From: Luteimonas sp. ANT-B3E
Lineage (GTDB): Bacteria > Pseudomonadota > Gammaproteobacteria > Xanthomonadales > Xanthomonadaceae
Direction of reading: 5' to 3'
Assembly: GCA_001683895.1 (NCBI GenBank)
Contig: LXQJ01000041.1
Location: 60,149 to 124,148, forward strand
Length of the DNA: 64,000 nucleotides
Shown here piece after piece: positions 1 to 9,943 of the stretch. A program made the position numbers and the translations under genes. The notes under the pieces are model-generated. The model worked only from the letters and a program-made list of their open reading frames with translations. It was not told where the DNA came from and searched no databases. Within the stretch, counting starts at the first letter, position 1; the number at the start of each line of letters is the position of its first letter.

Positions 1-303
1 GTCGACATACGGCGCGACTTCGAGCGTCCAGCGATAGCGGCCATCCTCGAGCACGCCGTCGCGCGTGCCGGGCTGCAGCGCCTCGCCAACCCCGACCTCG
101 GCCAGCAGCGACTGCGCGTGCAGCGCCGCGCGCCCGGCGTCGCTTGCCCAGCGCACCTGGCGCGTGGCGCCCGACAGCGTGCCCAGCAGCAGCGTCAGCG
201 CCATCGCCAGCACCGCGAACGCTACCAGCACCTCTATCAGCGTGAAGCCGCGCTCGGCGCGGGGGGCGGCGATCGCGAAGGCGGCGGAGGGGTCGCGGTT
301 CAC
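1..303 (-). CDS. gspI: Type II secretion pseudopilin GspI/XpsI (partial, runs off left edge)
   Basis: Reverse-strand translation from GTG at 303 gives ...ERGFTLIEVLVAFAVLAMALTLLLGTLSGATRQVRW..., a prepilin-type N-methylation motif. The start overlaps the gspH stop (GTGA). Not in the supplied ORF list because it is partial. Confidence 0.85.
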   Translation of the reverse strand, partial: MNRDPSAAFAIAAPRAERGFTLIEVLVAFAVLAMALTLLLGTLSGATRQVRWASDAGRAALHAQSLLAEVGVGEALQPGTRDGVLEDGRYRWTLEVAPYVD

Positions 304-773
304 GGCCGGTCGATCCCGACCCGGTGCAGCGACACCTCGCCGGTCAGCCACGCGACGTCGACGTCCCATGCCGCCTGCCGGTAAGCCAGCCGCACTCGGC
401 CGCCTGTCGACGCGCCGTCGCCGAAGAACACGATCGCACCGACGCCTGGCGCGGCCTGCACTTCGCGCGCGCCGGTGAAGGTCAGCTCCAGCTTCTCCGG
501 CACGTCGCCGCGGCGGCCATTGGCGCCCTGCCAGGCGTGCCCGGCGGGGTCGAGCAGGAACCGCTGCGGCACCCCGGTGGCGAGCGCGTGCGCGCGGGTG
601 AAGCGCAGCTGCGAGGCGATCTCCTTGCTGCTCGACCGCAGCGCCAGGCGGTCGAAGCCGCCGCCGACGACGCCGACCGCCAGCACCCCGGTGGCCGCGA
701 TCAGCACCACCACCAGCAGCATCTCCAGCAGCGAGAAGCCGCCGTTTCCACGGAGCGTGCGTCGGACGCACAT
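300..773 (-). CDS. gspH: Type II secretion pseudopilin GspH
   Basis: Prepilin motif GGFSLLEMLLVVVLIAATGVLAVGVVGG; lies between gspG and gspI. Start could be 773 or 809. Confidence 0.85.
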   Translation of the reverse strand: MCVRRTLRGNGGFSLLEMLLVVVLIAATGVLAVGVVGGGFDRLALRSSSKEIASQLRFTRAHALATGVPQRFLLDPAGHAWQGANGRRGDVPEKLELTFTGAREVQAAPGVGAIVFFGDGASTGGRVRLAYRQAAWDVDVAWLTGEVSLHRVGIDRP

Positions 774-814
774 GGCGCCGGCGTGCCGGCGGCGTGCCGC
801 GGTCGCCATCGCGC

Positions 815-1246
815 CTATTCGAACGCGATGTCGGCGTTGACGCTGTCGCCGCCGGACTGCCGGTCGGCGCCATAGCTGACGATCTCGAACCGCTGGCTGG
901 CGCCGGGGACGCGGTACTCGAATGGCGTATTCCACGGATCGTTGAGCTCGGCCGGCTTGGCGTATGGCCCCAGCCAGCCGCTGGCGTTGCCGGGCGGAGT
1001 GACCAGCGCGTCAAGCGTCTGCGGCAACGTGCCGGTGTCCATCTCGTACTGCTGCACCTTCTCGGCAAGGGTCTGCACCTGCGCCTTGGCGAGGCTGACG
1101 CGCGCGCGGTCGCCGCCGCCGAGGATCCTGGTCGCGGCGAAAGCGACGATGCCGCCCATCAGCACGACCACGAGAATGATCTCGATCAGGCTGAAGCCGC
1201 CTTGCGCGGCTCGGCGCAATGGCCGGGAAAGGGGAAGTCGACGCAT
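815..1246 (-). CDS. gspG: Type II secretion major pseudopilin GspG
   Basis: GGFSLIEIILVVVLMGGIVAFAATRI and the GspG-type C-terminus (YAKPAELNDPWNTPFEYRVPG). Confidence 0.95.
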   Translation of the reverse strand: MRRLPLSRPLRRAAQGGFSLIEIILVVVLMGGIVAFAATRILGGGDRARVSLAKAQVQTLAEKVQQYEMDTGTLPQTLDALVTPPGNASGWLGPYAKPAELNDPWNTPFEYRVPGASQRFEIVSYGADRQSGGDSVNADIAFE

Positions 1247-1355
1247 GCGGGGGTGATCCTTGCTCGGAAGTCGTTGCCGCGATTCTAGGCCTCGGCGGTG
1301 GCAGGTGAAGGACGCCGTCACGCTGCGGTTCAGCCCCGCGGTGCGGCGCGCCTGT

Positions 1356-2573
1356 TCAGCCGATGACGCTGGTGAGGTCGTAGATCGGGATCAGCACCGC
1401 CAGGATCACCACCATCACCACCCCGGCGAGCAGCATCGTGATCACCGGCACCAGCGCCGCGAGCATGCGGTCGAGCGCCTGTGCGGTCTGCTGCTCGAAG
1501 GTATCGGCGGTCTTGAGCAGCATCACGTCGAGCGCGCCGGACTCCTCGCCCACCTGCACCATCTGCAGCGCCAGCCGCGGGAAGCGCTTGTTGCGTGCCA
1601 GCGCGGTCGACAGGCCGACGCCATTCTTGACGTCCTCGGTGGCGGCGTCGACGTCGGCCGCGAGCGCGCGGTTGCCGAGCACGTTGCGGCCGATCACCAG
1701 CGCCGCCATCAGCGGCACGCCATTGCGCAGCAGGGTGCCGAGCGTGCGCGTCAGGCGCGCGGTCTCCAGCCGTGCCACCAGCGGCCCGGCGACCTTCTGC
1801 CGCAGCAGCCAGTCGTCGAAGCGCGCGCGGAATGCGGGGTCGCGCAGCTTGCGGTCGAAGATCCACGCCGCCAGCGCGGGCACCACCACCAGCACGATCC
1901 ACCAGTCGCGCACGAACGTGCCCAGCCCCAGCACGATGCGGGTGAAGAACGGCAGCGTGGCGTCGAGGCTCTCGTACATCGCGCCGAACTGCGGCACGAC
2001 GTAGCCAAGCAGGAACAGCACCGCGGCCCCGACCATGAACAGCAGGATCGCGGGATAGATCAGCGCATTGATGACGCGTCCGCGCAGCGCGCGGGTGCGC
2101 TCCAGGTAGTCGGCAAGCCGCTGCAGGGTGTCCTGCATGCTGCCGCCGGCCTCGCCGGCGCGGACCATGTTGATGTACAGCCGGGAGAACGTGCCGTGCT
2201 GGCGCTCGAGTGCCGTCGACAGCGCGGTGCCGCCGCGCACGGCGTCGCGGACGTCGGTGACGACGCGCCTGGCGGCGTCGTCCTCGGGCAGCTCCAGCAG
2301 GATGGTCAGGGCGCGGTCGAGCGGCTGGCCGGCGCCGAGCAGGGTGGCCAGCTGCTGGGTGAACTGCACCAGGCGCTCGCCGTCGAAGGGCTTGGGCTTG
2401 AACAGCGCCTTCCACGTGCTCTCGCCCCCACCCTCGCTGGCCAGCCGCGCCTCGATCGGCAGATGGCCCTGCTCCTGCAGCCGCAGGACGACCTCGCCGT
2501 CGCTGGCGGCCTCCATCTGGCCGTCGAGCGTCTCGCCGCGGGTGTTGAGCGCCTTGTAGCGGTACAGGGGCAT
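1356..2573 (-). CDS. gspF: Type II secretion inner-membrane platform protein GspF
   Basis: MPLYRYKALNTRGETLDGQMEA... start and two T2SSF-type repeats with TM segments. Confidence 0.95.
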   Translation of the reverse strand: MPLYRYKALNTRGETLDGQMEAASDGEVVLRLQEQGHLPIEARLASEGGGESTWKALFKPKPFDGERLVQFTQQLATLLGAGQPLDRALTILLELPEDDAARRVVTDVRDAVRGGTALSTALERQHGTFSRLYINMVRAGEAGGSMQDTLQRLADYLERTRALRGRVINALIYPAILLFMVGAAVLFLLGYVVPQFGAMYESLDATLPFFTRIVLGLGTFVRDWWIVLVVVPALAAWIFDRKLRDPAFRARFDDWLLRQKVAGPLVARLETARLTRTLGTLLRNGVPLMAALVIGRNVLGNRALAADVDAATEDVKNGVGLSTALARNKRFPRLALQMVQVGEESGALDVMLLKTADTFEQQTAQALDRMLAALVPVITMLLAGVVMVVILAVLIPIYDLTSVIG

Positions 2574-2675
2574 CTGCGGGCCGGTCGCCGACGAGGCGGA
2601 AGGGGCGCCAAGGTAACGTAGTTCGAGCACAAGGCGCGATGGCGCCGCGGCCGGCGGCGCTGGAGCCGGTCAACG

Positions 2676-3250
2676 TCTCTGTGTAGAGCGAGGGCGCTTC
2701 GGGTTCGATCCGCGAGGGAGGCCGGTGACGGGGTGCTGCTCTGCCCCTGCGGCCGGCCAAAAGTGGAGCCGGAGCCGGAGCCGGAGCCAGGGCCGGAGCC
2801 GGAGCCAGAGCCGGAGCCATAGCCAGGGCCGCTTCGGCTGGTTTCGCGAGGGAGGCCGGTGACGGGGAACTGCTCCGCCCCTCCGTCCGGCCATCCATGG
2901 CCGGAGTCGAGGCCGTGGGCCATCCATGGCCCACTCTCCGCAGCACCCCGCCACCCGCCTCCTGAACGATCGACTTGGCTTCGGAAGATCAAGCGGATTC
3001 GTTGGGACAGCAAGACGCCGCGTGCTTGGCCCAAAGAAAGCAGTGCATCTGTCGATGTCACCGCGCCGCGCCGGGGTGCGGGGGTGTCGCGTAAAGGGCA
3101 CATGGATGTGCCCGCCGGTGAGTTGGGCAGGATGCCCAACCGAACCGGTAGCGATACCCCCGCATCCCGGCACGATGGCCCGAAGCCCGGACGTTGCCGT
3201 GCTCTGCTGTGTCGTGCTCTGCCGTGCCGTGCCGTGCTCTGCTCGTCAGC
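2676..3250 (+). repeat. Dispersed intergenic repeat element, copy A
   Basis: Shares with 5175-5760 (same orientation) and 21370-21900 (inverted): GGAGGCCGGTGACGGGG, CGGCCATCCATGGCC, GGGCCATCCATGGCCC, CTCTCCGCAGCACCCC, CACATGGATGTG, GGTAGCGATACC. Has hexamer-like ends (GGAGCC)n. Confidence 0.85.
2764..2828 (+). repeat. GGAGCC-type hexanucleotide repeat tract within copy A
   Basis: tggagccggagccggagccggagccagggccggagccggagccagagccggagccatagcc. Confidence 0.9.
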
Positions 3251-3346
3251 GCTTCGGTGTGCAGCGCTGTGCGTCCAGCCAGGCCTGCGACTGCCAACCA
3301 CTGGAACCCACGCCGTTCGGTGCTCGACACCTGGCAAAACGTTGCC

Positions 3347-5053
3347 TCACGCGTCCTCGGTGACGCGCAGGACTTCCTCGATGGTGGTCATGCCGGCCAT
3401 CGCCTTGATGATCCCGTCCTCGTACATCGTGCGCATGCCGGCATCGCGCGCCAGCTGCTCGATCTCGCCCATGCCGGCGTGGCGCATCACCGCGCGGCGG
3501 AGCGCGTCGTTCATCACCAGGAACTCCATGATCGTGGTGCGCCCGAGGTAGCCGGTCGGCGCAAGCGGCGAACCCTTGGGCCGGTACAGGAAGATCTCGC
3601 CGTCCGGCTGGTACTTGCGCAGCGCGAACTTCTCGATCTCCTCGGGCGACGGCGCGTACTTCTCCGCGTGCGTCGGCTCCAGCCGGCGCACCAGCCGCTG
3701 CGCCAGGATGCCGTTGATGGTCGAGGTCAGCAGGTAGTCCTCGACGCCCATGTCCAGCATGCGGGTGATGCCGCCGGCGGCATTGTTGGTGTGCAGCGTC
3801 GACAGCACCAGGTGGCCGGTCAATGCGGACTGGATCGCGATCTTCGCGGTCTCCAGGTCCCGCATCTCGCCGATCATGATGATGTCCGGGTCCTGGCGCA
3901 CGATGCTGCGCAGGGCGTGCGAGAAGTCGAGCCCGATCTGCGGCTTGGCCTGGATCTGGTTGATGCCCTCGATCTGGTACTCGACCGGGTCCTCGACCGT
4001 GATGATCTTGACGTCGGCGGTGTTGAGCTTCGACAGCGCGGTGTACAGCGTGGTGGTCTTGCCCGAACCGGTGGGACCGGTAACCAGCAGGATGCCGTGC
4101 GGCTGCTTCAGCACCGCCTCGAACTGCGGCAGGAAGTTGTCGGTGAAGCCCAGCTTGTGGAAGTCGAACACCACGGTCTCGCGGTCGAGCAGTCGCATCA
4201 CCACCGACTCGCCGTGCGCGGTCGGTACCGTCGACACGCGCAGGTCCAGTTCCTTGCCCTGCACGCGCAGCATGATGCGGCCGTCCTGCGGCAGGCGGCG
4301 CTCGGCGATGTTGAGCTTGGCCATGATCTTGATGCGGCTGATGACCGCGGCGGTGAGGTTGGTGGGCGGGCTTTCGCCCTCCTCCAGCACACCGTCGATG
4401 CGGTAGCGCACCTTGAGCCGATTCTCGAACGGCTCGATATGGATGTCCGACGCACGCAGCTCGACCGCACGCTGGATGACAAGGTTCACCAGCCGGATGA
4501 CAGGAGCCTCCGACGCCAGATCGCGCAGGTGCTCGACATCGTCGAGGTCGCCGCTGCCGTCGCCGTCCGCGGATTCGACGATGGTGCCCATCGCGCTGCG
4601 GCCCTGGCCGTGCCAGCGCTCGATCAGGTCGGTGATCTCCGAGCGCAGCGCGACGCGCGCGCGCACCCGCTTGCCGGTGGCGAGCGCAACGGCGTCGCTC
4701 GCGTACGGGTCCTGCGGGTCGGCGAGCAGGACGTCGACAAATGTGTCGTCCTCGGCGACCGGCACCACGTGAAACTGCTTCATGAACTTCGCCGTCAGAG
4801 CGACGCCCTCGGGCGGCATCTCGGGCACGTCCTTGGCGCTGGCCAGCGGCAGGTCGAGCACTGCGGCCGCGGCGTCGGCGTGGTCGCGCTCCGACACCAG
4901 CCCCAGCCGCGACAGCAGCGACAGCAGGCTGCCGCCGGTCTCCTCCTGCAGCCGCCGCGCACGCGACAGGTCGACCTCCTTCAGCCGCCCCTTTGACAGC
5001 AGCGCGGAGACGATGCGCTCGTCGGCGGAAACCTCTGGATCGACAGGCTGCAC
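3347..5053 (-). CDS. gspE: Type II secretion ATPase GspE
   Basis: Walker A GPTGSGKTTTLY, GEMRDLETAKIAIQSALTGHLVLSTLHTNNA. The listed ORF extends to 5329, but that N-terminus translates repeat copy B; GTG at 5053 is a plausible start. Confidence 0.93.
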   Translation of the reverse strand: MQPVDPEVSADERIVSALLSKGRLKEVDLSRARRLQEETGGSLLSLLSRLGLVSERDHADAAAAVLDLPLASAKDVPEMPPEGVALTAKFMKQFHVVPVAEDDTFVDVLLADPQDPYASDAVALATGKRVRARVALRSEITDLIERWHGQGRSAMGTIVESADGDGSGDLDDVEHLRDLASEAPVIRLVNLVIQRAVELRASDIHIEPFENRLKVRYRIDGVLEEGESPPTNLTAAVISRIKIMAKLNIAERRLPQDGRIMLRVQGKELDLRVSTVPTAHGESVVMRLLDRETVVFDFHKLGFTDNFLPQFEAVLKQPHGILLVTGPTGSGKTTTLYTALSKLNTADVKIITVEDPVEYQIEGINQIQAKPQIGLDFSHALRSIVRQDPDIIMIGEMRDLETAKIAIQSALTGHLVLSTLHTNNAAGGITRMLDMGVEDYLLTSTINGILAQRLVRRLEPTHAEKYAPSPEEIEKFALRKYQPDGEIFLYRPKGSPLAPTGYLGRTTIMEFLVMNDALRRAVMRHAGMGEIEQLARDAGMRTMYEDGIIKAMAGMTTIEEVLRVTEDA

Positions 5054-5174
5054 TGCGGCGTTCAAGCGGCGCTCGACGGTTGGCGAAGGAGCCCGGACTT
5101 TAGCAGCAGCGCCCGACACCCCATCGCGGCCTCCCAACGCGCGAGCCGCGCTCCTGCTGCCGGCCTCGCGCTTC

Positions 5175-5760
5175 CGAGCTTCCGACGCCGACGCCGACGC
5201 CGAAGCCGAAGCCAAGGCAGCTTCAGCAGTTCGCGCGAGGGAGGCCGGTGACGGGTTGCTGCTCCGCCCCTCCGTCCGGCCATCCATGGCCGGAGTCGGG
5301 GCCGTGGGCCATCCCACTCTCCGCAGCACCCCATCACCCGCCTCCTGGATAATCGGCGTGGCTTCGGAGGATCAAGCGCGTTCGCCGCAACCAGAGTGCG
5401 ACGTTGCCCTTGGCCACAAAGAAAGCAGTGCCCCGGACGATGTCACCGCGCCGCGACGGGGTGCGGGGTGTCGCGTAAAGCGCACATGGATGTGCGCGCC
5501 GGTGAGCCGGCCATGGGTGAGCAAGGGCCGCTTGCGCGGCACGGCCGCGCGGCCCTTGCGAACGCCCGGCGCGCTGCGCCGGGCTGGACCGGCCGCGAAG
5601 CGGACGGGCCAATCGAACCGGGTAGCGATCCCCGGTATCCCGGCGCGATAGCCCGAAGCCCGGGCTCAGCTCTCGGCGCTAGGCTCGCGGCTCTGCTTTC
5701 GGCTTCTGGCTCCGTTCCTGCACCAGTACCAGTACCAGCGCCAGCGAGCTAGCGCAAGTG
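5175..5760 (+). repeat. Dispersed intergenic repeat element, copy B
   Basis: Same ordered motifs and orientation as copy A. Ends are GCCGAC/GCCGAA hexamers on the left and ACCAGT hexamers on the right. Carries an extra GC-rich insert at ~5520-5610. Confidence 0.85.
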
Positions 5761-5844
5761 CGCACGCTCCGGCGATGGCCCGCTCCAGCGCCGATCCAGA
5801 TGAGGCGACCTGCGCGTCGGCCGGAGTCCGGGCCTGCGGCAGCG

Positions 5845-8800
5845 CTACCCCAGCGCCACCCGCGCATTGCGGAACATGCGCAGCCACGGGGCGTCGTCGG
5901 GCCAGTCGGGGGGCGACCAGCTGAGGTTCGCACGGCGCTGGGTGCGCTCGGGGTGCGGCATCAGGATGGTCACGCGGCCGTCGTCACTGCACAGGCCGGC
6001 GACGGCATCCGCGGAGCCGTTGGGATTGTCGGGATAGGTCGTCGCCGGGGCGCCGTCGCCGGCGACGTAGCGCAGTGCCACGCGCGCGGCCGTCGCGTCG
6101 TCGGGCGAAGCGAACGTCGCGCGGCCCTCGCCGTGCGCGATCGCGACCGGGATGCGCGAGCCGGCCATGCCGGCCAGCAGCAGCGACGGCGAGTCGACGA
6201 CCTCGAGCAGTCCGTAGCGCGCCTCGAACTGCTCGCTGCGGTTGCGCGCGAAGCGCGGCCAGTGGCGGGTGCCGGGGATGATGTCGCCCAGCTGCGACAG
6301 CATCTGGCAACCGTTGCACACCCCCAGCGCCAGCGTGTCGCGGGCGAAGAAGTCCGCGAACTGTGCCCGCAGCGCAGCGCGCTCCAGGATCGACGTCGCC
6401 CAGCCGCGGCCGGCGCCGAGCACGTCGCCGTAACTGAAGCCGCCGCATGCCGCCAGCGCGGAAAAATCCTGCAGCCGGGTGCGGCCGGTGATCAGGTCGC
6501 TCATGTGCACGTCGACCGCGTCGAACCCGGCGCGGTCGAACGCATGCGCCATCTCGACCTGGCCGTTGACGCCCTGCTCGCGCAGGATCGCGACCCGCGG
6601 CCGCGCGCCGCGCGCGACGTACGGCGCGGCGACGTCGTTGGCGGGATCGAACGTGAGCTTCGGCTGCAGACCGGGCGCGTCGAAGCGGCGCGCGTGCGCG
6701 AACTCCTCGGCGGCGCAGTCGGGCGCATCGCGCAGTCGCTGCATCGCGTGGGTCACCGACCACCAGGCGTCGAACGCCTCCTGCCAGCGCCACTCCGCGA
6801 GCTGCGTGGCGCCGTCGACGACGCGGATCACCGCCGCGGTGGTCGGGCGCGCGATGCGCTGGGCGCAGTCGATCAATCCGTGCCGGGCGACGAGATCGGC
6901 GAACTCGACCCGGTCGTCGCAGGCGATCTGCACGACCGCGCCCAGCTCCTCGTTGAACAGCGTGCGGAACACGTCGTCGGCGCGGTCCTCGCCCCAGCCG
7001 GCGAGGTCGATGTCGAGGCCCACGTGCGAGCAGAACGCCATCTCGCAAAGTGCCGCGAACGCGCCGCCGTCGGAGCGGTCGTGGTACGCGCGCAGCAGCC
7101 CGGCCTGGCGCGCATCGCGCACCAGCTCGAACAGCCCGCGCAGCCGCTCCGGATCATCCAGGTCCGGGCAGGCGCCTCCGAAGCCGTCGTGACACTGCGC
7201 CAGGATCGACCCGCCCAGCCGCTGGCGCCCGCCGCCCAGGCCGATCAGCCAGATCTCGCTGTCCCCGTCGCAGTCGAGCTGCGGCGTCAGCTGCGCGCCG
7301 ACGTCGGCGACCGGCGCGAACGCCGTCACCACCAGCGACACCGGCGACACCGTCGCCTGCGCGGCGCCGTCGACCTGCCACTGCGTCTGCATCGAGAGCG
7401 AGTCCTTGCCGACCGGGATGCTCAGCTCGAGCGCCGGGCACAGCGCCATGCCGACCGCGCGCACCGCGTCGAACAGCCGCGCGTCCTCGCCCGGGTGGCC
7501 GGCGGCGGCCATCCAGTTGGCCGACAGCTTGACCTGCTCCAGTGCATCCACCGGCGCCGCGCACAGGTTGGTGATCGCCTCGCCTACCGCCATCCGCGCT
7601 GACGCCGCGGCGTCGATCAGCGCCAGTGGGGCGCGCTCGCCGATCGCCATCGCCTCGCCGCCGTCGGTGTCGAACCCGGCGAGCGTGATCGCGCAGTCGG
7701 CGACCGGCAGCTGCCACGGTCCGACCATCTGGTCGCGCGCGGTCAGCCCGCCGACGCTGCGGTCGCCGATGGTGACCAGGAAATTCTTGGCGGCCACCGT
7801 GGGGTGCGCCAGCACCCGCAGTCCGGCCTGGTGCAGGTCGATGCCGGCGACATTGAGCGCGGGCCAGCGCGCCGGGAGCAGCCGCACGACGTCGCGCAGC
7901 ATCCGCGGCACGCGCCCGAACAGCAGGTCCATCGGCAGGTCGATCGGAGGCGCGTCGGCGTCCTCCGGGGCGACCCCATCGCCTGTCGTGCGGATCGGCG
8001 CCGTCGCCGCAGGCGCCTGCGACGACGCGTCGACGGCCCTGAGGAGATCGACGCCATCGGCCGCGGTGCGCGGGTCCACAAGGCCGCCGCCGGCCAGCAC
8101 GCCGTGGCCGACCAGCAGGCGCTGCTCCGCCGTGGCGTGGCCGACGACCGCGAACGGGCAGCGCTCGCGCCGGCACAGCGCGGCCAGGGCCTCGATGCGC
8201 GCGGCCGGCACGCCCAGCACGTAACGCTCCTGGGCCTCGTTGCACCACAGCTGCATCGGCGACAGCGACGGATCGTCGCTGGGCACGCGGTCGAGGTCGA
8301 TGACGCCGCCGACGCCGGAGTCGTGCAGCAGCTCCGGGATCGCGTTGGACAGGCCACCGGCGCCGACGTCGTGGCACCACGCGATCGGGTTGTCGGCGCC
8401 GAGCGCCACGCAGCGGTCGACGACCTCCTGGCAGCGGCGCTCCATCTCCGGGTTGTCGCGCTGCACGCTGGCGAAGTCGAGGTCCTGCGCGCTGTCGCCG
8501 GACGCGACCGAGCTGGCGGCACCACCACCGAGCCCGATCAGCATCGCCGGGCCACCGAGCACGACCACGAGGTCGCCAGGAGCCAGCCGCACCTTGTCGA
8601 CCATCGCGCGGTCGATCGCGCCGAGGCCGCCGGCGAGCATGATCGGTTTGTCGAACCCGCGGACCAGCGTGGCACCGTCGCCGGTCGCTTCCGCCAGCTC
8701 GAAGCTGCGGAAGTAACCGGCCAGGTTGGGACGCCCGAACTCGTTGTTGAACGCAGCCGCGCCCAGCGGGCCGTCGAGCATGATCTCCAGCGCCGGCGCC

Positions 8801-9873
8801 ATCCGCGGACTCAGCGCGCGCGGCTGCTCCCACGGCTGCGGCAGCGTCGGGATCCGCAGGTGCGACACGCTGAAGCCGCACAGCCCGGCCTTGGGTTTGC
8901 CGCCGCGGCCGGTGGCGCCCTCGTCGCGGATCTCGCCGCCGGCACCGGTCGCCGCTCCCGCGAACGGCGAGATCGCGGTGGGATGGTTGTGGGTCTCGAC
9001 CTTGATGCAGAACGCGCTGTCGAGCAGCGGCCCGCTGCGATAGACGGCGGTGCCGGGATCGGGCCGGAAGCGCCGCGCCGGCGTGCCCGCGACCACGGCG
9101 GCATTGTCGCTGTAGGCGGACAGCGTGTGCGCAGGAGTGGTGGCGTGGGTATGGCGGATCATGCCGAACAGCGACTGCGGGCGGCCGTCGGCCACCATCT
9201 CCTGGCCGTCGATGCGCCAGCCGGCGTTGAAGATCTTGTGTCGGCAGTGCTCGGAGTTGGCCTGCGCGAACATCATCAGCTCGACGTCGGACGGCGCGCG
9301 CCCCAGGGCGTCGAAGCGCTCGCGCAGGTAGGCGATCTCGTCGTCGGCCAGTGCCAGCCCGAGGCGCCGGTTGGCCTGCGCCAGGTCGGCGGTGTGGATG
9401 CGCTCCAGCGCGCCGCGGGCCGGCATCGCGAACAGCGCGCCGGCGGCGTGATGGTCGTCGAGCAGCGACTGGGTCATCGGGTCATGCAGCGCGTCGTCCA
9501 GCGCCACCGCGGCCGCGGCCTCGGCGGGCCAGCCGGCGACATCGATGCGCATGCCGCGCTCGACCCGCCGCACCGGCAGCCCGGCGCCGCGCAGCAGGCC
9601 GGTGGTCTTGCTGGCCCAAGGCGAGATGGTGCCCAACCGCGGTGCGACCAGCCGCGTGCGTGCACCGTCGCTGGGCGTCCGCATGGCCGAAGCCTCGAGG
9701 ATCGCGGGGAGCCGCGCCAGCGGGCCGTTTGCCGCGCTGTCGGCATCGGCATCCACCCAGTAGACGTGCCATGTCCCGGTGATGCGCACGGCGTCGTGGA
9801 GGCGGCGCAGCCGCTGCTGCAGGCGTTCGCGCCGGAACGGCGACAGGGCCGGGAGGGCCTCGAGGACGATCAT
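5845..9873 (-). CDS. purL: Phosphoribosylformylglycinamidine synthase
   Basis: ~1340 aa; [57 protein letters not shown], and a C-terminal glutaminase domain with GVCNGCQML. Confidence 0.98.
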   Translation of the reverse strand: MIVLEALPALSPFRRERLQQRLRRLHDAVRITGTWHVYWVDADADSAANGPLARLPAILEASAMRTPSDGARTRLVAPRLGTISPWASKTTGLLRGAGLPVRRVERGMRIDVAGWPAEAAAAVALDDALHDPMTQSLLDDHHAAGALFAMPARGALERIHTADLAQANRRLGLALADDEIAYLRERFDALGRAPSDVELMMFAQANSEHCRHKIFNAGWRIDGQEMVADGRPQSLFGMIRHTHATTPAHTLSAYSDNAAVVAGTPARRFRPDPGTAVYRSGPLLDSAFCIKVETHNHPTAISPFAGAATGAGGEIRDEGATGRGGKPKAGLCGFSVSHLRIPTLPQPWEQPRALSPRMAPALEIMLDGPLGAAAFNNEFGRPNLAGYFRSFELAEATGDGATLVRGFDKPIMLAGGLGAIDRAMVDKVRLAPGDLVVVLGGPAMLIGLGGGAASSVASGDSAQDLDFASVQRDNPEMERRCQEVVDRCVALGADNPIAWCHDVGAGGLSNAIPELLHDSGVGGVIDLDRVPSDDPSLSPMQLWCNEAQERYVLGVPAARIEALAALCRRERCPFAVVGHATAEQRLLVGHGVLAGGGLVDPRTAADGVDLLRAVDASSQAPAATAPIRTTGDGVAPEDADAPPIDLPMDLLFGRVPRMLRDVVRLLPARWPALNVAGIDLHQAGLRVLAHPTVAAKNFLVTIGDRSVGGLTARDQMVGPWQLPVADCAITLAGFDTDGGEAMAIGERAPLALIDAAASARMAVGEAITNLCAAPVDALEQVKLSANWMAAAGHPGEDARLFDAVRAVGMALCPALELSIPVGKDSLSMQTQWQVDGAAQATVSPVSLVVTAFAPVADVGAQLTPQLDCDGDSEIWLIGLGGGRQRLGGSILAQCHDGFGGACPDLDDPERLRGLFELVRDARQAGLLRAYHDRSDGGAFAALCEMAFCSHVGLDIDLAGWGEDRADDVFRTLFNEELGAVVQIACDDRVEFADLVARHGLIDCAQRIARPTTAAVIRVVDGATQLAEWRWQEAFDAWWSVTHAMQRLRDAPDCAAEEFAHARRFDAPGLQPKLTFDPANDVAAPYVARGARPRVAILREQGVNGQVEMAHAFDRAGFDAVDVHMSDLITGRTRLQDFSALAACGGFSYGDVLGAGRGWATSILERAALRAQFADFFARDTLALGVCNGCQMLSQLGDIIPGTRHWPRFARNRSEQFEARYGLLEVVDSPSLLLAGMAGSRIPVAIAHGEGRATFASPDDATAARVALRYVAGDGAPATTYPDNPNGSADAVAGLCSDDGRVTILMPHPERTQRRANLSWSPPDWPDDAPWLRMFRNARVALG

Positions 9874-9943
9874 GTCCGGGGGGTGACCGTGGAACGGGCC
9901 CGCCATTGTAGCGAAGCGGGCGCACGGCCGGCTTCGCGGTGGC

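Noticed and set aside
1260-2621. 453-aa plus-strand ORF, His/Gln-rich
   Set aside because: Antisense to gspF; composition is typical of the shadow frame of a GC-rich gene. Same reasoning for many long antisense ORFs (3194..4996, 5758..7602, 7804..10059, 22582..26676, 38825..41497).
2764-2828. Possible CRISPR or VNTR-like array
   Set aside because: Six-bp period with no spacers of regular length and no cas genes; it is a microsatellite tract within the dispersed repeat.
2306-3337. 343-aa minus-strand ORF with SGSGSGPGSGSGSGS
   Set aside because: Translation of repeat copy A and its hexamer tract running into gspF out of frame; no protein-family signal.
2676-5760. IS-flanked composite transposon around gspE
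   Set aside because: Direct copies flank gspE but there is no transposase, no terminal inverted repeats at the ends and no recognised target-site duplication; left as a repeat finding.
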